Assembly: GCA_025774805.1 (NCBI GenBank)
Contig: JALGZR010000062.1
Location: 1-49,122 of the forward strand
Reading direction: 5' to 3'
DNA: 49,122 bases
From: a bacterium
GTDB taxonomy: Bacteria; ARS69
Positions 1 through 9,279 of this stretch are shown piece by piece. The position numbers and the translations under genes were made by a program. The notes below the pieces were generated by a model that was not told where the DNA came from, made no database searches, and was given only the letters and a program-made list of their open reading frames with translations. Numbering within the stretch: the stretch's first letter is position 1; every line of letters begins with the position of its first letter.

Positions 1-944
1 CACCACGCAGGGCCCCTATGACGACGGGACCGGTGTCTGGACCGTGGGTTCCATGATCGCCGGCACATCGGACACGCTCGGCCTCACGGCTACGGTGGAC
101 CTGGGGACGGGTGGGCTGACCATCGTGAACAGCGCCGTCCTTACCGGGCACGCCGGTGACGTCGCGGACACCGTAGCGACGAACAACGAAGACGCCGCTT
201 CCATCGTCGTGCAGGCCACTCTGGCCGTCTCGTCCGCGGAGGACCAGTCGTTCCGGGTCGGCGACCCACCGGTCGCGATAAGCCCCATCACGATCACGGA
301 CGACGCCGTCACGCCGACGATCACGGCCGCGAACGATCTGAGGGTCCGCATTTCCCACGGGTTTCAACATGGATTGGGATACGGCCGACTTGACCGCGAC
401 GGTCACCGGTCCGGCCGCGGGCAAGGTGTCGGCTGCCGTCAGTTACGAGGATGGCGGGAATACCCTTCTCATCGACGTGACGACCGACTTCGTTGCGAAC
501 GACCGGATCACCGTCTCCGGATTGAGCTTCATGAACTTCACGGCGACATCCGCCGCCGACAGCCTGGAGCTCGAGGTGTACGCCGACGACGTGGTCACGG
601 CCTGGGACGACAAGGAGATCGAGATCCTCGAGTCGACCCCGGCCGAGGACTTGCGCGTCGTTCCCACGATCTTCGCTCTCGAGACGGGGTCGCCCAACCC
701 GTTCCGACGTGTGACGACGATCCGATACGACATTCCCGTGGCGGGAACGGCCCGACTGGCCGTCTACGACGTCGCCGGACGGCTCGTGAGGACGCTGCGC
801 CGTGACTCCGTGAGTCCGGGCCGGCACGTCTCCGTGTGGGACGGTCAGGATGCCCGAGGCGAGAGGGTCGCCGCGGGCGTCTACTTCGTCCGATTGGACT
901 CCGGGACATTCCGAGCCACGCGCAAGGTCGTTTATCTGCGCTAA
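1..944 (+). CDS. Secreted surface protein, C-terminal part, with apparent frameshift
   Basis: This is the 3' end of a larger extracellular beta-sandwich protein that begins before the window. The protein reads in frame 2 from the window edge to about base 350 and in frame 3 from about base 355 to the stop at 944. Deleting one T from the TTT at 351-353 joins the frames into a smooth NDLRVRIPTGFNMDWD-type sequence, so either the gene is broken or one base is surplus. The last ~90 residues (from TIFALETGSPNPF through WDGQDARGERVAAGVYF) form a FlgD-like Ig domain of the type used as a C-terminal sorting or anchoring module in FCB-group secreted proteins. The middle part (SAADSLELEVYADDVV) looks like Ig-like repeats. 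No enzyme motif is visible, and the substrate or role is unknown. Confidence 0.75.
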
Positions 945-1005
945 CCTGCGGTCGGGGCCTTCGGGCACCCGATCGTCGAGTCCGGGGGTCTCCGGGCCGC
1001 CGGAC

Positions 1006-1065
1006 TCATTCGTATCGGAGCGCCTCGATCGGATCGAGCTTCGCCGTCCGAGACGCTTGCCTTCT
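1006..1065 (-). pseudogene. Remnant of FtsX/MacB-type ABC permease C-terminus
   Basis: Read on the minus strand, this short stretch encodes QASRTAKLDPIEALRYE followed by TGA. The LDPIEALRYE tail is the hallmark last residues of FtsX/MacB-family permeases. Just upstream, a neighbouring frame gives LVLAYSPWEKAS, which resembles the end of the last membrane segment, so a frameshift near 1060 is likely. No permease body follows: the rest of the region to 1303 is non-coding or the 5' part of the next gene on the other strand. It is therefore a relic of a lost gene. The remainder of the 945-1303 gap shows nothing else I can support. Confidence 0.6.
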
Positions 1066-1303
1066 CCCAGGGAGAGTACGCAAGGACGAGCGCGGGCGGC
1101 GTGTCGAGCGATCTGGAGGCATCCGCGGCGGTCATGGGCCCTCTTCCGTCTCCGGACGACCGCCGATGGGTGCCCCGGGGAAGGGTTCGGCAAACGGGGC
1201 CTCCATGTGATAGAATCCGGTGCGAGTCGACACGACACGCCCCGATCGCGCTGCAGCCTCCAGCTCCGGTCCCCACGCCGGTGCTGGCGATGGGAGACTC
1301 CGC

Positions 1304-3934
1304 TTGGCCCTTGCTCCGCCCGCCCGGGATCGTTCGCCAGGCTCGGCGCCCCGCTTCCCGTTCGCCGTCTGCTCCTTCGTCTCCGCCTCCCTGTTGGCCC
1401 TCCAGACCTCTCCGGCGCGAGCCGGCTTCACCGAGGCGAGCGTCGCGTACGGTATCGCGAACGGCGACAGCATGAGCTACGCGGCCGGTTTCATCGATTA
1501 CGACGGCGATGCCGACGCCGACTTTTTCGTGAACGACCACTGGCAAAGTCCACAGTTTCTCTATCGTAACGAAGGGGGTCTCTCGTTCCTCGATCAGTCG
1601 GCGCACTATCTCGCGGGCGAGAACGACCGTCACGACCAGCTCTGGGGTGACCTCGACAACGACGGGGATCCCGATCAGTATATTAGCCACGGCCGCGAGC
1701 AGGACAATGAGCTCTATTGGAACAATGGAAACGGGACCTGGGTCGAAGGGGCTCTGGCGGCGGGAGTCGAGGACTTCGACGGGCGGGGGCGGGAGCTCAC
1801 CTTCGCCGACTTCGACCTTGATGGATTCCTGGACATGTTCCTGGTCAACGCCCTCCGGGTGGGATTCCCTCGCCCGAACGTCCTGTTCCGGAATGACGGA
1901 GACGGGACGTTTTCTCGGATGCCGAACGCCGATCCACTGTATGCGACCCGGCTCCATGCTTCGGGCGCGGATTACGACCAGGACGGCTACGCCGACATCC
2001 TGACCACGAATCCTCAGTATCAGCCGGGGGAGCTCTACCGGAACGATGGCGACCTCACGTTCACGGATGTCACCGCGACCGCGTTCGCGGGGATCGTCGA
2101 TCCTCTTCTGCACGCTCAGGGAATCGCGTGGGGCGATTACGACGATGACGGTGATCTCGACCTCTTCACGTCCTCGGGGAATCGCGGAATGTGGGACCAC
2201 GCCGTCGTCGAGAGCGACTCCCTGCGCTACTACGTCGAGGTGGATTCGACCAAGGCCAAGACCCTGTCGATCTGGACCTCCGCCGACAGCGTCACCCTGA
2301 GCTGCACGACGGCCGACTGGCAGCCGGTGATGTGCTGGTACGGAGCCGCGGGAGATTCCACGACGACGTTTCCGCTCACCGTTCGCCTCGACGACATTCT
2401 CGGGACACCGCCCGATCCCGCCGAGGGGGTCTCGGGCCTGCTCCTCTGGGCGCTTCCCGATTCCGGTGAATACGTGGTCAAGCTCAAGATCGTCGGGGGC
2501 GGAGAAAACGTCCTGAAGGTCGGGGGGGGAATGCGGCCCATCGGATCGACGGTCACCTCGTCGTCGGCGGAGAACTTCGATCCCCCGCCGGCGTACGCCA
2601 CCGCGAACTGGTCGAATCGTCTCTACCGGAACGAGGGAGACGGCACGTTCACCGAAGTGACCTCGGGGGCGTTCGCGATGAACGACTCCACGTTCAACAG
2701 CATGGGGGCCACTTGGGGCGACTACGACAATGACGGGTCTCTCGACCTCTATGTCTCGAACGGGGGTACCATCGTGACCGGGAATGAGCCCAACGTGCTC
2801 TACCGGAACAACGGCGACGGGACGTTCACCGACGTGGCGGCGGCGGAGGGAGTCCAGGGATCGACGCGGGGCATGACGGATGGCGCGGCCTGGGGGGACG
2901 TGGACGGAGACGGGTTTCTCGACCTCTACGTGGATCACGGAGCGGAACACCCCCCGTTCGGGGTCGGCCCCCGCGAGCTCTTCATGAACTCTCCGAACGG
3001 GAACCACTGGCTGAAGCTCGACCTCCGAGGTCTCGGTTCCGACAACGGGAGCGGTATCGGGGCGCGAGTGCGCGTCGTCACGGAGTCGGAAGAGCGGTGG
3101 CGCACCGTTCTGGGCGAGAGCGAGAATTGCTTCTCCGGCGGTACGACCGTTCACTTCGGTCTGGGGACGGACACGATCTGCCAGAGCGTTCGCGTGATCT
3201 GGCCATCCGGTGCGACTGACACGCACTTCTCGGTCGGGGTCGATCAGCATTATGTCGCCGTCAAGGGTAGGCTGCTCCGGCTGAGGCAGAATCCTCACCT
3301 GGAGATCGACCGGGGGCCGATCGCGGTCGAGTTGGCGCCGAACTCCTTGGCCTTCGAGCCCGTGCCGCTCGATAACCAGGGTGGACTGGCCTGCTATTAC
3401 ACCGTGCGGCTCGAGGACTGTTCCGGGGAGCCGGCCTCCTGGATGACGATGAGCGCCGACTCCGGGGGCGTGTGGCCGGGAGGGGACGGGGGCAACAGCC
3501 TCCAGCTGGCGATCAGCTCTACGGGGCTCGGGGTCGGCCTCTACTGTGGGCGCGTAATTTTCGAGTCCAACAGCACCCAGGGCCCCGACACTCTCGACGT
3601 TTCCCTCGAAGTGATCGACAGCGGTCTTGCCGTCGCCGGGCCGGTCGGCCTCCCGCTGCGGTTCGAACTCGGTCCGCCGCGGCCGAACCCGACCTCCCAG
3701 AGCACGGTCCTATCCCTCGCGCTGGCATCCGGGGGAGAGATCCGCGTGAGCGTCTACGACATCCAGGGCCGGACGATCGTGACCCTTCTCGACCGATGGC
3801 TTCCCGCCGGCTTCCACGAGGTCGTCTGGGACGGTCGGAACCCGTTCGGCCGCCGGGTGGCGTCTGGCGTCTACTTCCTCCGCGCGTCCCAGGACGGCAG
3901 TCAGGCCGTGCGTAAGGTTCTGATCCTGAATTGA
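1304..3934 (+). CDS. Secreted FG-GAP/ASPIC-UnbV repeat protein with FlgD-like C-terminus
   Basis: The product is an 876-residue extracellular protein. I chose the TTG at 1304 because GGGAG sits 7 bases upstream and it gives a normal signal peptide (hydrophobic core FAVCSFVSASLLAL, cleavage after SPARA); an in-frame GTG at 1220 would add 28 unlikely residues. The body has many FG-GAP/VCBS repeats with calcium-binding DxDxDG loops (DYDGDADADFF, DYDDDGDLDLF, DVDGDGFLDLY). An ASPIC/UnbV domain follows (NHWLKLDLRGLGSDNGSGIG, then VRVIWPSGATD). A BACON-like stretch and the FlgD-like Ig module (PNPTSQSTVLSL, VVWDGRNPFG, VASGVYFLRA) end the protein. An insert around residues 295-420 interrupts the repeat series. 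FG-GAP proteins of this kind are propeller-like binding proteins; the ligand is not predictable. Confidence 0.85.
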   Translation: MALAPPARDRSPGSAPRFPFAVCSFVSASLLALQTSPARAGFTEASVAYGIANGDSMSYAAGFIDYDGDADADFFVNDHWQSPQFLYRNEGGLSFLDQSAHYLAGENDRHDQLWGDLDNDGDPDQYISHGREQDNELYWNNGNGTWVEGALAAGVEDFDGRGRELTFADFDLDGFLDMFLVNALRVGFPRPNVLFRNDGDGTFSRMPNADPLYATRLHASGADYDQDGYADILTTNPQYQPGELYRNDGDLTFTDVTATAFAGIVDPLLHAQGIAWGDYDDDGDLDLFTSSGNRGMWDHAVVESDSLRYYVEVDSTKAKTLSIWTSADSVTLSCTTADWQPVMCWYGAAGDSTTTFPLTVRLDDILGTPPDPAEGVSGLLLWALPDSGEYVVKLKIVGGGENVLKVGGGMRPIGSTVTSSSAENFDPPPAYATANWSNRLYRNEGDGTFTEVTSGAFAMNDSTFNSMGATWGDYDNDGSLDLYVSNGGTIVTGNEPNVLYRNNGDGTFTDVAAAEGVQGSTRGMTDGAAWGDVDGDGFLDLYVDHGAEHPPFGVGPRELFMNSPNGNHWLKLDLRGLGSDNGSGIGARVRVVTESEERWRTVLGESENCFSGGTTVHFGLGTDTICQSVRVIWPSGATDTHFSVGVDQHYVAVKGRLLRLRQNPHLEIDRGPIAVELAPNSLAFEPVPLDNQGGLACYYTVRLEDCSGEPASWMTMSADSGGVWPGGDGGNSLQLAISSTGLGVGLYCGRVIFESNSTQGPDTLDVSLEVIDSGLAVAGPVGLPLRFELGPPRPNPTSQSTVLSLALASGGEIRVSVYDIQGRTIVTLLDRWLPAGFHEVVWDGRNPFGRRVASGVYFLRASQDGSQAVRKVLILN

Positions 3935-4098
3935 ACGGCGTGGAACTCACCCGCAGTTCATGAACCGTTCCCGGGCCGATCCCGGAGGGACTCCCGTCGA
4001 ACCGTCGACTCACCTGTACGCCGACTGAGGAGGGGACGGTGACGGCGAGGGACGGGGGGAGACCGGCCCGGTGAAAACACAATCTCCGAAGCACAACG

Positions 4099-4129
4099 AA
4101 AAGGGACGGCCCCGGGAGGGGCCGCCCCT
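4099..4129 (-). terminator. Rho-independent terminator of the gene at 4154-5068
   Basis: On the minus strand an 11-bp GC-rich stem (GGGGCGGCCCC paired with GGGGCCGTCCC, one wobble) with a TCCC-type loop is followed at once by TTTT. It lies 25 bases after the stop of the secreted-protein gene. This is the clearest intrinsic terminator in the window. Confidence 0.8.
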
Positions 4130-4153
4130 GTATGCATTCAGGAGTGGACTCGC

Positions 4154-5068
4154 TTAGCGATAGGCTGCCTTGAGATCTCCCCAGGAAACGTTCTCGTTCG
4201 CGACAGGCCCGCAGTAACCCGGCCCGATCAAGCCGTTGTTGTAGTCATCGAGGACCTGCGTAAGCGGGCTCGAGGTCCCGGGATGAATGTCCCCGCTCCC
4301 TACCGGAGGGACGACCTGCGAGCCGATCAGCGTGTGAGAATCATCCAGAACGGTGTCCACGTCGGACGGATCCGCGCCCTGCGCGATGTTCAGCTCGGCC
4401 GCGATCAACTGGTGCGCGATGATGATCAGCCCGTTTCCCCGTGCCGGCTCGGTCAGGATCGAGAGCAGCTCACTCTGGTCGTACGTGAGGGTACCGAGAG
4501 TCAGCGCGCCTACCGGCCAGAGGTCCGGATGGTTCTTCCAGAAGCCCTGACTAAACGTACAGTTCATGCTCATCTCGGTGGTGGCGAGCATGTCCGGGGA
4601 GAACGGACTGGGATCGTTCGTCGCATCTCCGTTCGCGCGAACCCGGAAAATGTACGTGGTGTTCACGTAGAGTTCGCTCGGAGAGTCGGTGTCCACGCCC
4701 GTCTCGTCGAAGAGGTCTCCGATCTCCACCACGGCGGACTCCCACGGATCGAGCGAGAAGTCCTCCAGCGTGCCGTCCCACGTGTTCAGCGTGGGCACTC
4801 CGTTGAAGTCGGCATCCGAGCGGAGAGGATCCACATCGTCCGGCCACTGCGATCCGTTGGCGAGGAAGTCGGAGTAATCCATCCACTGGATCGTGAAGCC
4901 AGCCGGCGCTCCGCTCCCCGCCGCCCCGACGACGACCGCGACCTTCGCCTGACCCTGGATCAGGCTACCGATGCCCGGGGTGTCGTACTGGGCACCGTTC
5001 GCGGCCGGCACGGACGCAAGGAAGAGGAGAGCAAGGGCGGATACGAACAAGCGGTAGTTATTAGCCAT
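4154..5068 (-). CDS. Secreted protein with fibronectin-like domain and GFWKNH motif
   Basis: The start at 5068 (MANNYRLF) is preferred because AGGAGTGGAGAC precedes it; an upstream in-frame ATG at 5092 lacks this. The 304-residue product has a signal peptide (LFVSALALLFLASVPAANG). An Ig/fibronectin-III-like region follows, with YVNTTYIFRVRANGD near residues 135-150. Then comes CTFSQGFWKNHPDLWPV, the C-T-x-G-x-W-K-N-H motif found in many bacterial cell-surface proteins of unknown function. The C-terminal third (SELLSILTEPARGNGLIIIA, LIAAELNIAQGAD) typically follows that motif. It is a single-gene unit with its own terminator. The function is unknown, but extracellular location is well supported. 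Confidence 0.8.
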   Translation of the reverse strand: MANNYRLFVSALALLFLASVPAANGAQYDTPGIGSLIQGQAKVAVVVGAAGSGAPAGFTIQWMDYSDFLANGSQWPDDVDPLRSDADFNGVPTLNTWDGTLEDFSLDPWESAVVEIGDLFDETGVDTDSPSELYVNTTYIFRVRANGDATNDPSPFSPDMLATTEMSMNCTFSQGFWKNHPDLWPVGALTLGTLTYDQSELLSILTEPARGNGLIIIAHQLIAAELNIAQGADPSDVDTVLDDSHTLIGSQVVPPVGSGDIHPGTSSPLTQVLDDYNNGLIGPGYCGPVANENVSWGDLKAAYR

Positions 5069-5308
5069 GTCTCCACTCCTGAAAACGGCCAACCGGAAAC
5101 GGCCCCGAGAGGGCTCTCAACGACATGAATCTATCACGAGTGACCGTCCCGAGGGAAGGGTCATGGGGCGGGCCGCCCCGGAGACCGGTCCTCCGGGCGG
5201 AAGGCGGCGCCCTGCGCCTTTTCCGGAAAATTCCGCAATCTTCGCGGTTACTGACATCCTTGGGCGAGGTCTCGCCGGATGATAGCCCGCCGCGAGCGGA
5301 TCGCTCGG

Positions 5309-6178
5309 TCAAGGGTCCGTCTGGCGCCACGCCGCGCGCCGTCTGACGGAGTGGGCGCCCTTGCGGACGATCGTTCTTCCTTCTTCGGGGAGGGGAGGGG
5401 GGACCGGCTCGCCGATGATCTTCCGAACGGCGTCGATGCGGCCGGGGCAGGCCTCGAAGCAGGTCCCGCAGCGGATGCACTTCTCCTGATCGATGACGTG
5501 AATCCGGTTCTTGCCGCCCGCGATGCCGTCCACCGGGCATCTCTTGCCGCAGATCATGCAGGCCTGGCACTTCTCCGGATCGATGTGATAGGAGACCACT
5601 TCCCGGAAGAGCCCGTCGATCTCTTCCCTCGTATAGAGATCGTCGTAGTCCTCCTCGCGATCGAGGCGGAGCGCCAGCTTGTCCTTCTTGATCAGCTTGA
5701 TGTAGGGAACGAGCTTCGCGACCTCCTCGAGACCGGCGGTCAGATCCCCGTTGCCCTCTTCTGCGCCGTTGCCGAGGGGGCCCAGCTCCCGCAGCTTCTC
5801 GGTGAAGTCGTTCATCACCTCGGCGAACCGGTTGCCCTCCGCGGCGGAGATCCACTCGATCCGGAGCCTTTCGGGGTTCACCCCCCTGTGCTCGAGCAGC
5901 CTCTTGCAGAGATGCATCAGGTTCAGAGCATCGTAGTTCCCTTCCGTCACGTAGTGGCACTCCCCGAGCCAGCAGCCGCCGACGATCACCCCGTCGGCGC
6001 CCTTCCGGAACGCGCGGAGCACGAAGGCCATGTCCACCCGGCCGGTGCACATCAGGCGGATGATCCGGATCTCCGGTGCATAGCTTTGTCTGGTAACTCC
6101 AGACAGGTCCGCAGCGGAGTACGCTCACCAGTTGCAGAGGAAAGCGACGATCCTCGGCGAGTGGCCGAGTCCGGTCAT
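5309..6178 (-). CDS. bamF: BamF/MvhD-like selenoprotein with C-terminal ferredoxin domain
   Basis: This 289-residue electron-transfer subunit would pass electrons between HdrA-like BamE and an external donor. The conventional reading starts only at MCTGRVDMAF (6052), but on the minus strand an ATG at 6178 with a strong GGAGGTGAGG site overlaps the bamE stop (ATGA). From it the reading runs MTGLGHSPRIVAFLCNW, an in-frame TGA at 6127-6125 (residue 18), then AYSAADLSGVTRQSYAPEIR straight into the conserved MCTGRVD. MvhD has Cys at the TGA position (CNWC), so TGA is read as selenocysteine. The MvhD part (GADGVIVGGCWLGECHY) is followed by two [4Fe-4S] motifs (CQACMICGKRCP, CIRCGTCFEACP) near residues 215-255. 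BamF of Geobacter is, from memory, also selenocysteine-containing. It is the last gene of the operon. Confidence 0.9.
6087..6105 (-). promoter_or_regulatory. SECIS-like hairpin in bamF
   Basis: Downstream of the TGA the minus-strand RNA folds as a perfect 7-bp stem, TGTCTGG/CCAGACA, closing a 5-base loop AGTTA. The loop starts 27 bases after the TGA and has G within its first two bases. Both properties match the known rules for bacterial SECIS elements, which lie inside the coding region just 3' of the UGA and bind SelB. The stem is also coding sequence (LSGVTRQ). Confidence 0.7.
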
Positions 6179-9100
6179 GTCCTCACCTCCTCTTTCGCCC
6201 GATTCTCTTCACCGGCGGAGCTCCACGACTCGGAGAGCGCCGCGTCGATCTGGTTGAAGACCTCCTCGTTCGTGAAGTGCCTCAGGACGATGGCGTCGGT
6301 CGGGCACTTGCTGCAGCAGAGGCCGTCCCCCTTGCAGAGGGCGGGATTCACTTCCGCCTTCTGGCCCCACTTCGTCTGGCGCGCGTGGATCGCGCCGTAC
6401 GTGCAGGCCTCGATGCAGGCCCCGCAGCCGATGCAGCGGGATTCCTCGACCTCGCAGACCGACCCGGATGCCGTGACCGTGTCGTGGGACAGGAGCGTGA
6501 CCGCCCGCCCGGCCGCGCCGAGGGCCTGGCTGATGGTCTCCGAGAGGTGCTTCGGATAGTGGTTCGTCCCGCACATGAAGACGCCGTCCGCGCCGAAGTC
6601 GACCGGCCGGAGCTTCACGTGGGCCTCCTGGAAGAACCCGTCCGGATTCACGGGCACCTTGAAGAGACGGGCGACCTCCGGGGTGCCGGCCGAGGGAACC
6701 ACCGCGGCCGAAAGGGCCACGAGGTCGGCGTCGATGGCCAGCCGCTGCCCGAGCACGGCGTCGGGAACGGTGACCTTGAGGACCGGCTTGCCCTCCTCGT
6801 CCTGGGCCGTCTCGACCTCGGGCCTGCCGTCCGGCTCCCACTGGACGAACCGGACACCCCGGTCCGCCGCCTCGAGGTAGTAGTCCTCCTTGAAGCCGTA
6901 CGTCCGCATGTCCCGGTAGAGAATGTAGAGGTCCAGGTCGGGGCTCCGCCTCTTGAGGGTGAGCGCGTTCTTGACGGCCTGACTGCAGCAGACCCGGGCG
7001 CAGTAGTCCCGGCCCTCCTGCCGACATCCCACGCACTGGATCATCACGACGCTTCGTGCCTTTTCGATCCGCTCGTCGCCCCCGTCGATCCGCTCCTCCA
7101 GCTCGAGCTGCGTCCACACCCTGTCGTCCTCGCCGTAGAGGTACTCGACAGGCCGGTGCTCGTCCGCGCCCGTGGCGAGGACGACGGCGCCGTGCTCGAT
7201 GACCTTGGTCTGTCCCTCCGACTCCACCGTGGTGACGAAGTTGCCCACGTACCCGGACGCGTCCGTGATGGTCGCCGCATGGGAGACGTGGATGAGCGGA
7301 TGTCGGTAGACCTGCTGGATCAAATCCCTCACGTAGGCCTGAACGTCCAGCCCTTCCAGCGTGGCTCGGATCCGCCGCGCCATGCCGCCCAGCTCCTTCT
7401 CCTTCTCCACGAGGTGGACGTCGAAGCCCTGATCCGCCAGGCCCAGCGCGCAGTTCATTCCGGCCACGCCCCCGCCGACCACCAGGGCCGTCTTGTTCAC
7501 GGGAAGCTCGAACTCCTGCAGCGGCTCCAGGCCGATCGTCCGGGCCACCGACATGCGGACGATGTCCTTGGCCTTCTGGGTGGCCTCCTCCTTCTGCTTG
7601 GAGTGCACCCAGGAGCAGTGCTCCCGGATGTTGGCCATATCGAAGAAGTACTGGTTGATGCCCCCTTCCCGGAGCGTGTCGCGGAAGAGCGGCTCGTGCG
7701 TGCGCGGTGTGCAGGCGGCGACCACCACGCGGTTGAGTCCCTTCTCCCGGATCGTGTTCGCGATCTGCTCCGCCGCGTCCGTGGAGCAGACGAAAAGACC
7801 CTCCTCCGCGTGGGCCACGTGCTCCAGGCCCTTCGAGTACTCGACCACGGAGGGAACGTCCACCACGCGGCCGATGTTCGCGCCGCAGTGACAGGCGAAG
7901 ACGCCGACCTTGAGCTCCTCTTCGGAGACGTCCCGCTCCTCGGGATACACCCTCTCCTTGTCCAACTGGCCTCGGCGGGACTTCAGCAGGGCCCCGGCGA
8001 GGGCGCTGGCTCCGCTGGCGCTCATCACCGACTCGGGAATGTCCATGGGGCCCTGGAACGCGCCGCTGACGAACACCCCGGGCCGGGTGGTCTCCATGGG
8101 ATTCACCGGGTTGGTCTTGCAGAACCCGTGCGCGTTCAGCTCGATGCCGAACTGCTCGGCGACCCGCTTCACGTTCGCGGGCGGGGCCAACCCGATGCCC
8201 AGGACCACCAGGTCGAACTCCTCCTCCTTCACGCCCTCCCCGTTCGTCGCGTAGCGGATCGTCACGTTCTTCGTTCCCGGAATCTCCCGCCCGATCTCCA
8301 CGTAGCTCCGGATGAACCGGACCCCGGGCATGTTCTCCGCCCGCCGGTAGAACCGTTCGAAGTCCTTGCCGAAGGAGCGGATGTCGTTGTGGAAGACGAC
8401 GGCCTCGGTTTCGGCGTCGTGGTCCTTCGCCAGGATCACCTGTTTCTGGACATACGAGCAGCAGACCGAGGAGCAGTAGCTGTGGCCGCCCTCGAGCACC
8501 TGTCGGGAGCCGACGCAGTGGATCCACGCGATCTTGTGGGGGTGTTTGCGGTCGGAGGGGCGCAGGATGTCGCCCTCGTGCGGTCCGGTCGCACACAGGA
8601 GCCGCTCGAAGTCGAGACTGGTCACGACGTTCTGCAGCGTCCCGTAGCCGTAATCGCCCCGCACCCGGGGATCGAACGCCGCGTAGCCGGGCGAAAGGAC
8701 GATCGCCCCTACCTTGACGACCTGCTTCCGCGCCTTCTGGCGGAGATCGATGGCCTTGTTCTTACAGACGCTCTCGCAGATCGTGCACTTCTCGTCCTCG
8801 AGGAAGCGGCAGCGGTCATCGATGTAGGGAACGAGCGGAACGGCCTGCGAGAAGTAGATGTGGATCGCCTTGTTGTCGGAGAGTTCCTGATTGAACGCGT
8901 CGGGGACGTGGATCGGGCAGTATTCGGAACAGGTGGTGCACCCGGTGCAGACGTCCTCGTTCACGCGCCGGGGCTTGCGAACCAGCGTGACCTCGAAGTC
9001 TCCGGCCTCGCCTTCGACCTTCTCGACCTCCGTGTAGGTGAGGATCTCGATGTTCGGATGCCGGTCGCACTCGATGAACTTCGGCGACTCGATGCACATC

Positions 9101-9279
9101 GAGCAGTCGTTGGTCGGGAACGTCTTGTCGAGCTGGGCCATCTTCCCGCCGATCGTGGGATCCCGCTCGACCAGGTAGACCTTGTAGCCCGACGTCGCCA
9201 GATCGAGGGCGGCCTGAATGCCGCTGATCCCGCCGCCGACGACCATGACGTCTCCGAGCCCGTTCTCGGACGCGCTCAT
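6175..9279 (-). CDS. bamE: BamE: double HdrA-like flavin/iron-sulfur electron-bifurcation-type subunit
   Basis: The product has 1034 residues, about 1.5 times a methanogen HdrA, because the flavoprotein module is present twice. The first FAD-binding site is VVGGGISGIQAALDLA (residues ~12-27). It is followed by ferredoxin-type clusters CTGCTTCSEYCP and CTICESVCKNKA. Next come the HdrA motifs CVGSRQ...YCSSVCCSYVQKQ and CHCGANIGR (Cys here, where some methanogen HdrA has Sec). A second FAD site (VVGGGVAGMNCALGLA) and a second CVGCRQ...YCARVCCSQAVKNA set follow. Two more [4Fe-4S] motifs (CIGCGACIEACTYGA, CKGDGLCCSKCP) end the protein. The start ATG at 9279 overlaps the bamD stop (ATGA) and its own stop overlaps bamF, indicating tight translational coupling. 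In Geobacter, BamE is the flavin subunit proposed to bifurcate electrons; the same role is inferred here. Confidence 0.9.
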   Translation of the reverse strand: MSASENGLGDVMVVGGGISGIQAALDLATSGYKVYLVERDPTIGGKMAQLDKTFPTNDCSMCIESPKFIECDRHPNIEILTYTEVEKVEGEAGDFEVTLVRKPRRVNEDVCTGCTTCSEYCPIHVPDAFNQELSDNKAIHIYFSQAVPLVPYIDDRCRFLEDEKCTICESVCKNKAIDLRQKARKQVVKVGAIVLSPGYAAFDPRVRGDYGYGTLQNVVTSLDFERLLCATGPHEGDILRPSDRKHPHKIAWIHCVGSRQVLEGGHSYCSSVCCSYVQKQVILAKDHDAETEAVVFHNDIRSFGKDFERFYRRAENMPGVRFIRSYVEIGREIPGTKNVTIRYATNGEGVKEEEFDLVVLGIGLAPPANVKRVAEQFGIELNAHGFCKTNPVNPMETTRPGVFVSGAFQGPMDIPESVMSASGASALAGALLKSRRGQLDKERVYPEERDVSEEELKVGVFACHCGANIGRVVDVPSVVEYSKGLEHVAHAEEGLFVCSTDAAEQIANTIREKGLNRVVVAACTPRTHEPLFRDTLREGGINQYFFDMANIREHCSWVHSKQKEEATQKAKDIVRMSVARTIGLEPLQEFELPVNKTALVVGGGVAGMNCALGLADQGFDVHLVEKEKELGGMARRIRATLEGLDVQAYVRDLIQQVYRHPLIHVSHAATITDASGYVGNFVTTVESEGQTKVIEHGAVVLATGADEHRPVEYLYGEDDRVWTQLELEERIDGGDERIEKARSVVMIQCVGCRQEGRDYCARVCCSQAVKNALTLKRRSPDLDLYILYRDMRTYGFKEDYYLEAADRGVRFVQWEPDGRPEVETAQDEEGKPVLKVTVPDAVLGQRLAIDADLVALSAAVVPSAGTPEVARLFKVPVNPDGFFQEAHVKLRPVDFGADGVFMCGTNHYPKHLSETISQALGAAGRAVTLLSHDTVTASGSVCEVEESRCIGCGACIEACTYGAIHARQTKWGQKAEVNPALCKGDGLCCSKCPTDAIVLRHFTNEEVFNQIDAALSESWSSAGEENRAKEEVRT

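Noticed and set aside
6053-6178. Frameshift or dead stop at the start of bamF
   Set aside because: Frames are identical on both sides of the TGA, flanking residues match MvhD, and a SECIS-like hairpin follows.
8000-8800. Selenocysteine in the HdrA-like bamE gene
   Set aside because: The relevant motifs (CHCGANIG, YCSSVCCS) carry Cys codons and the frame is continuous with no in-frame TGA.
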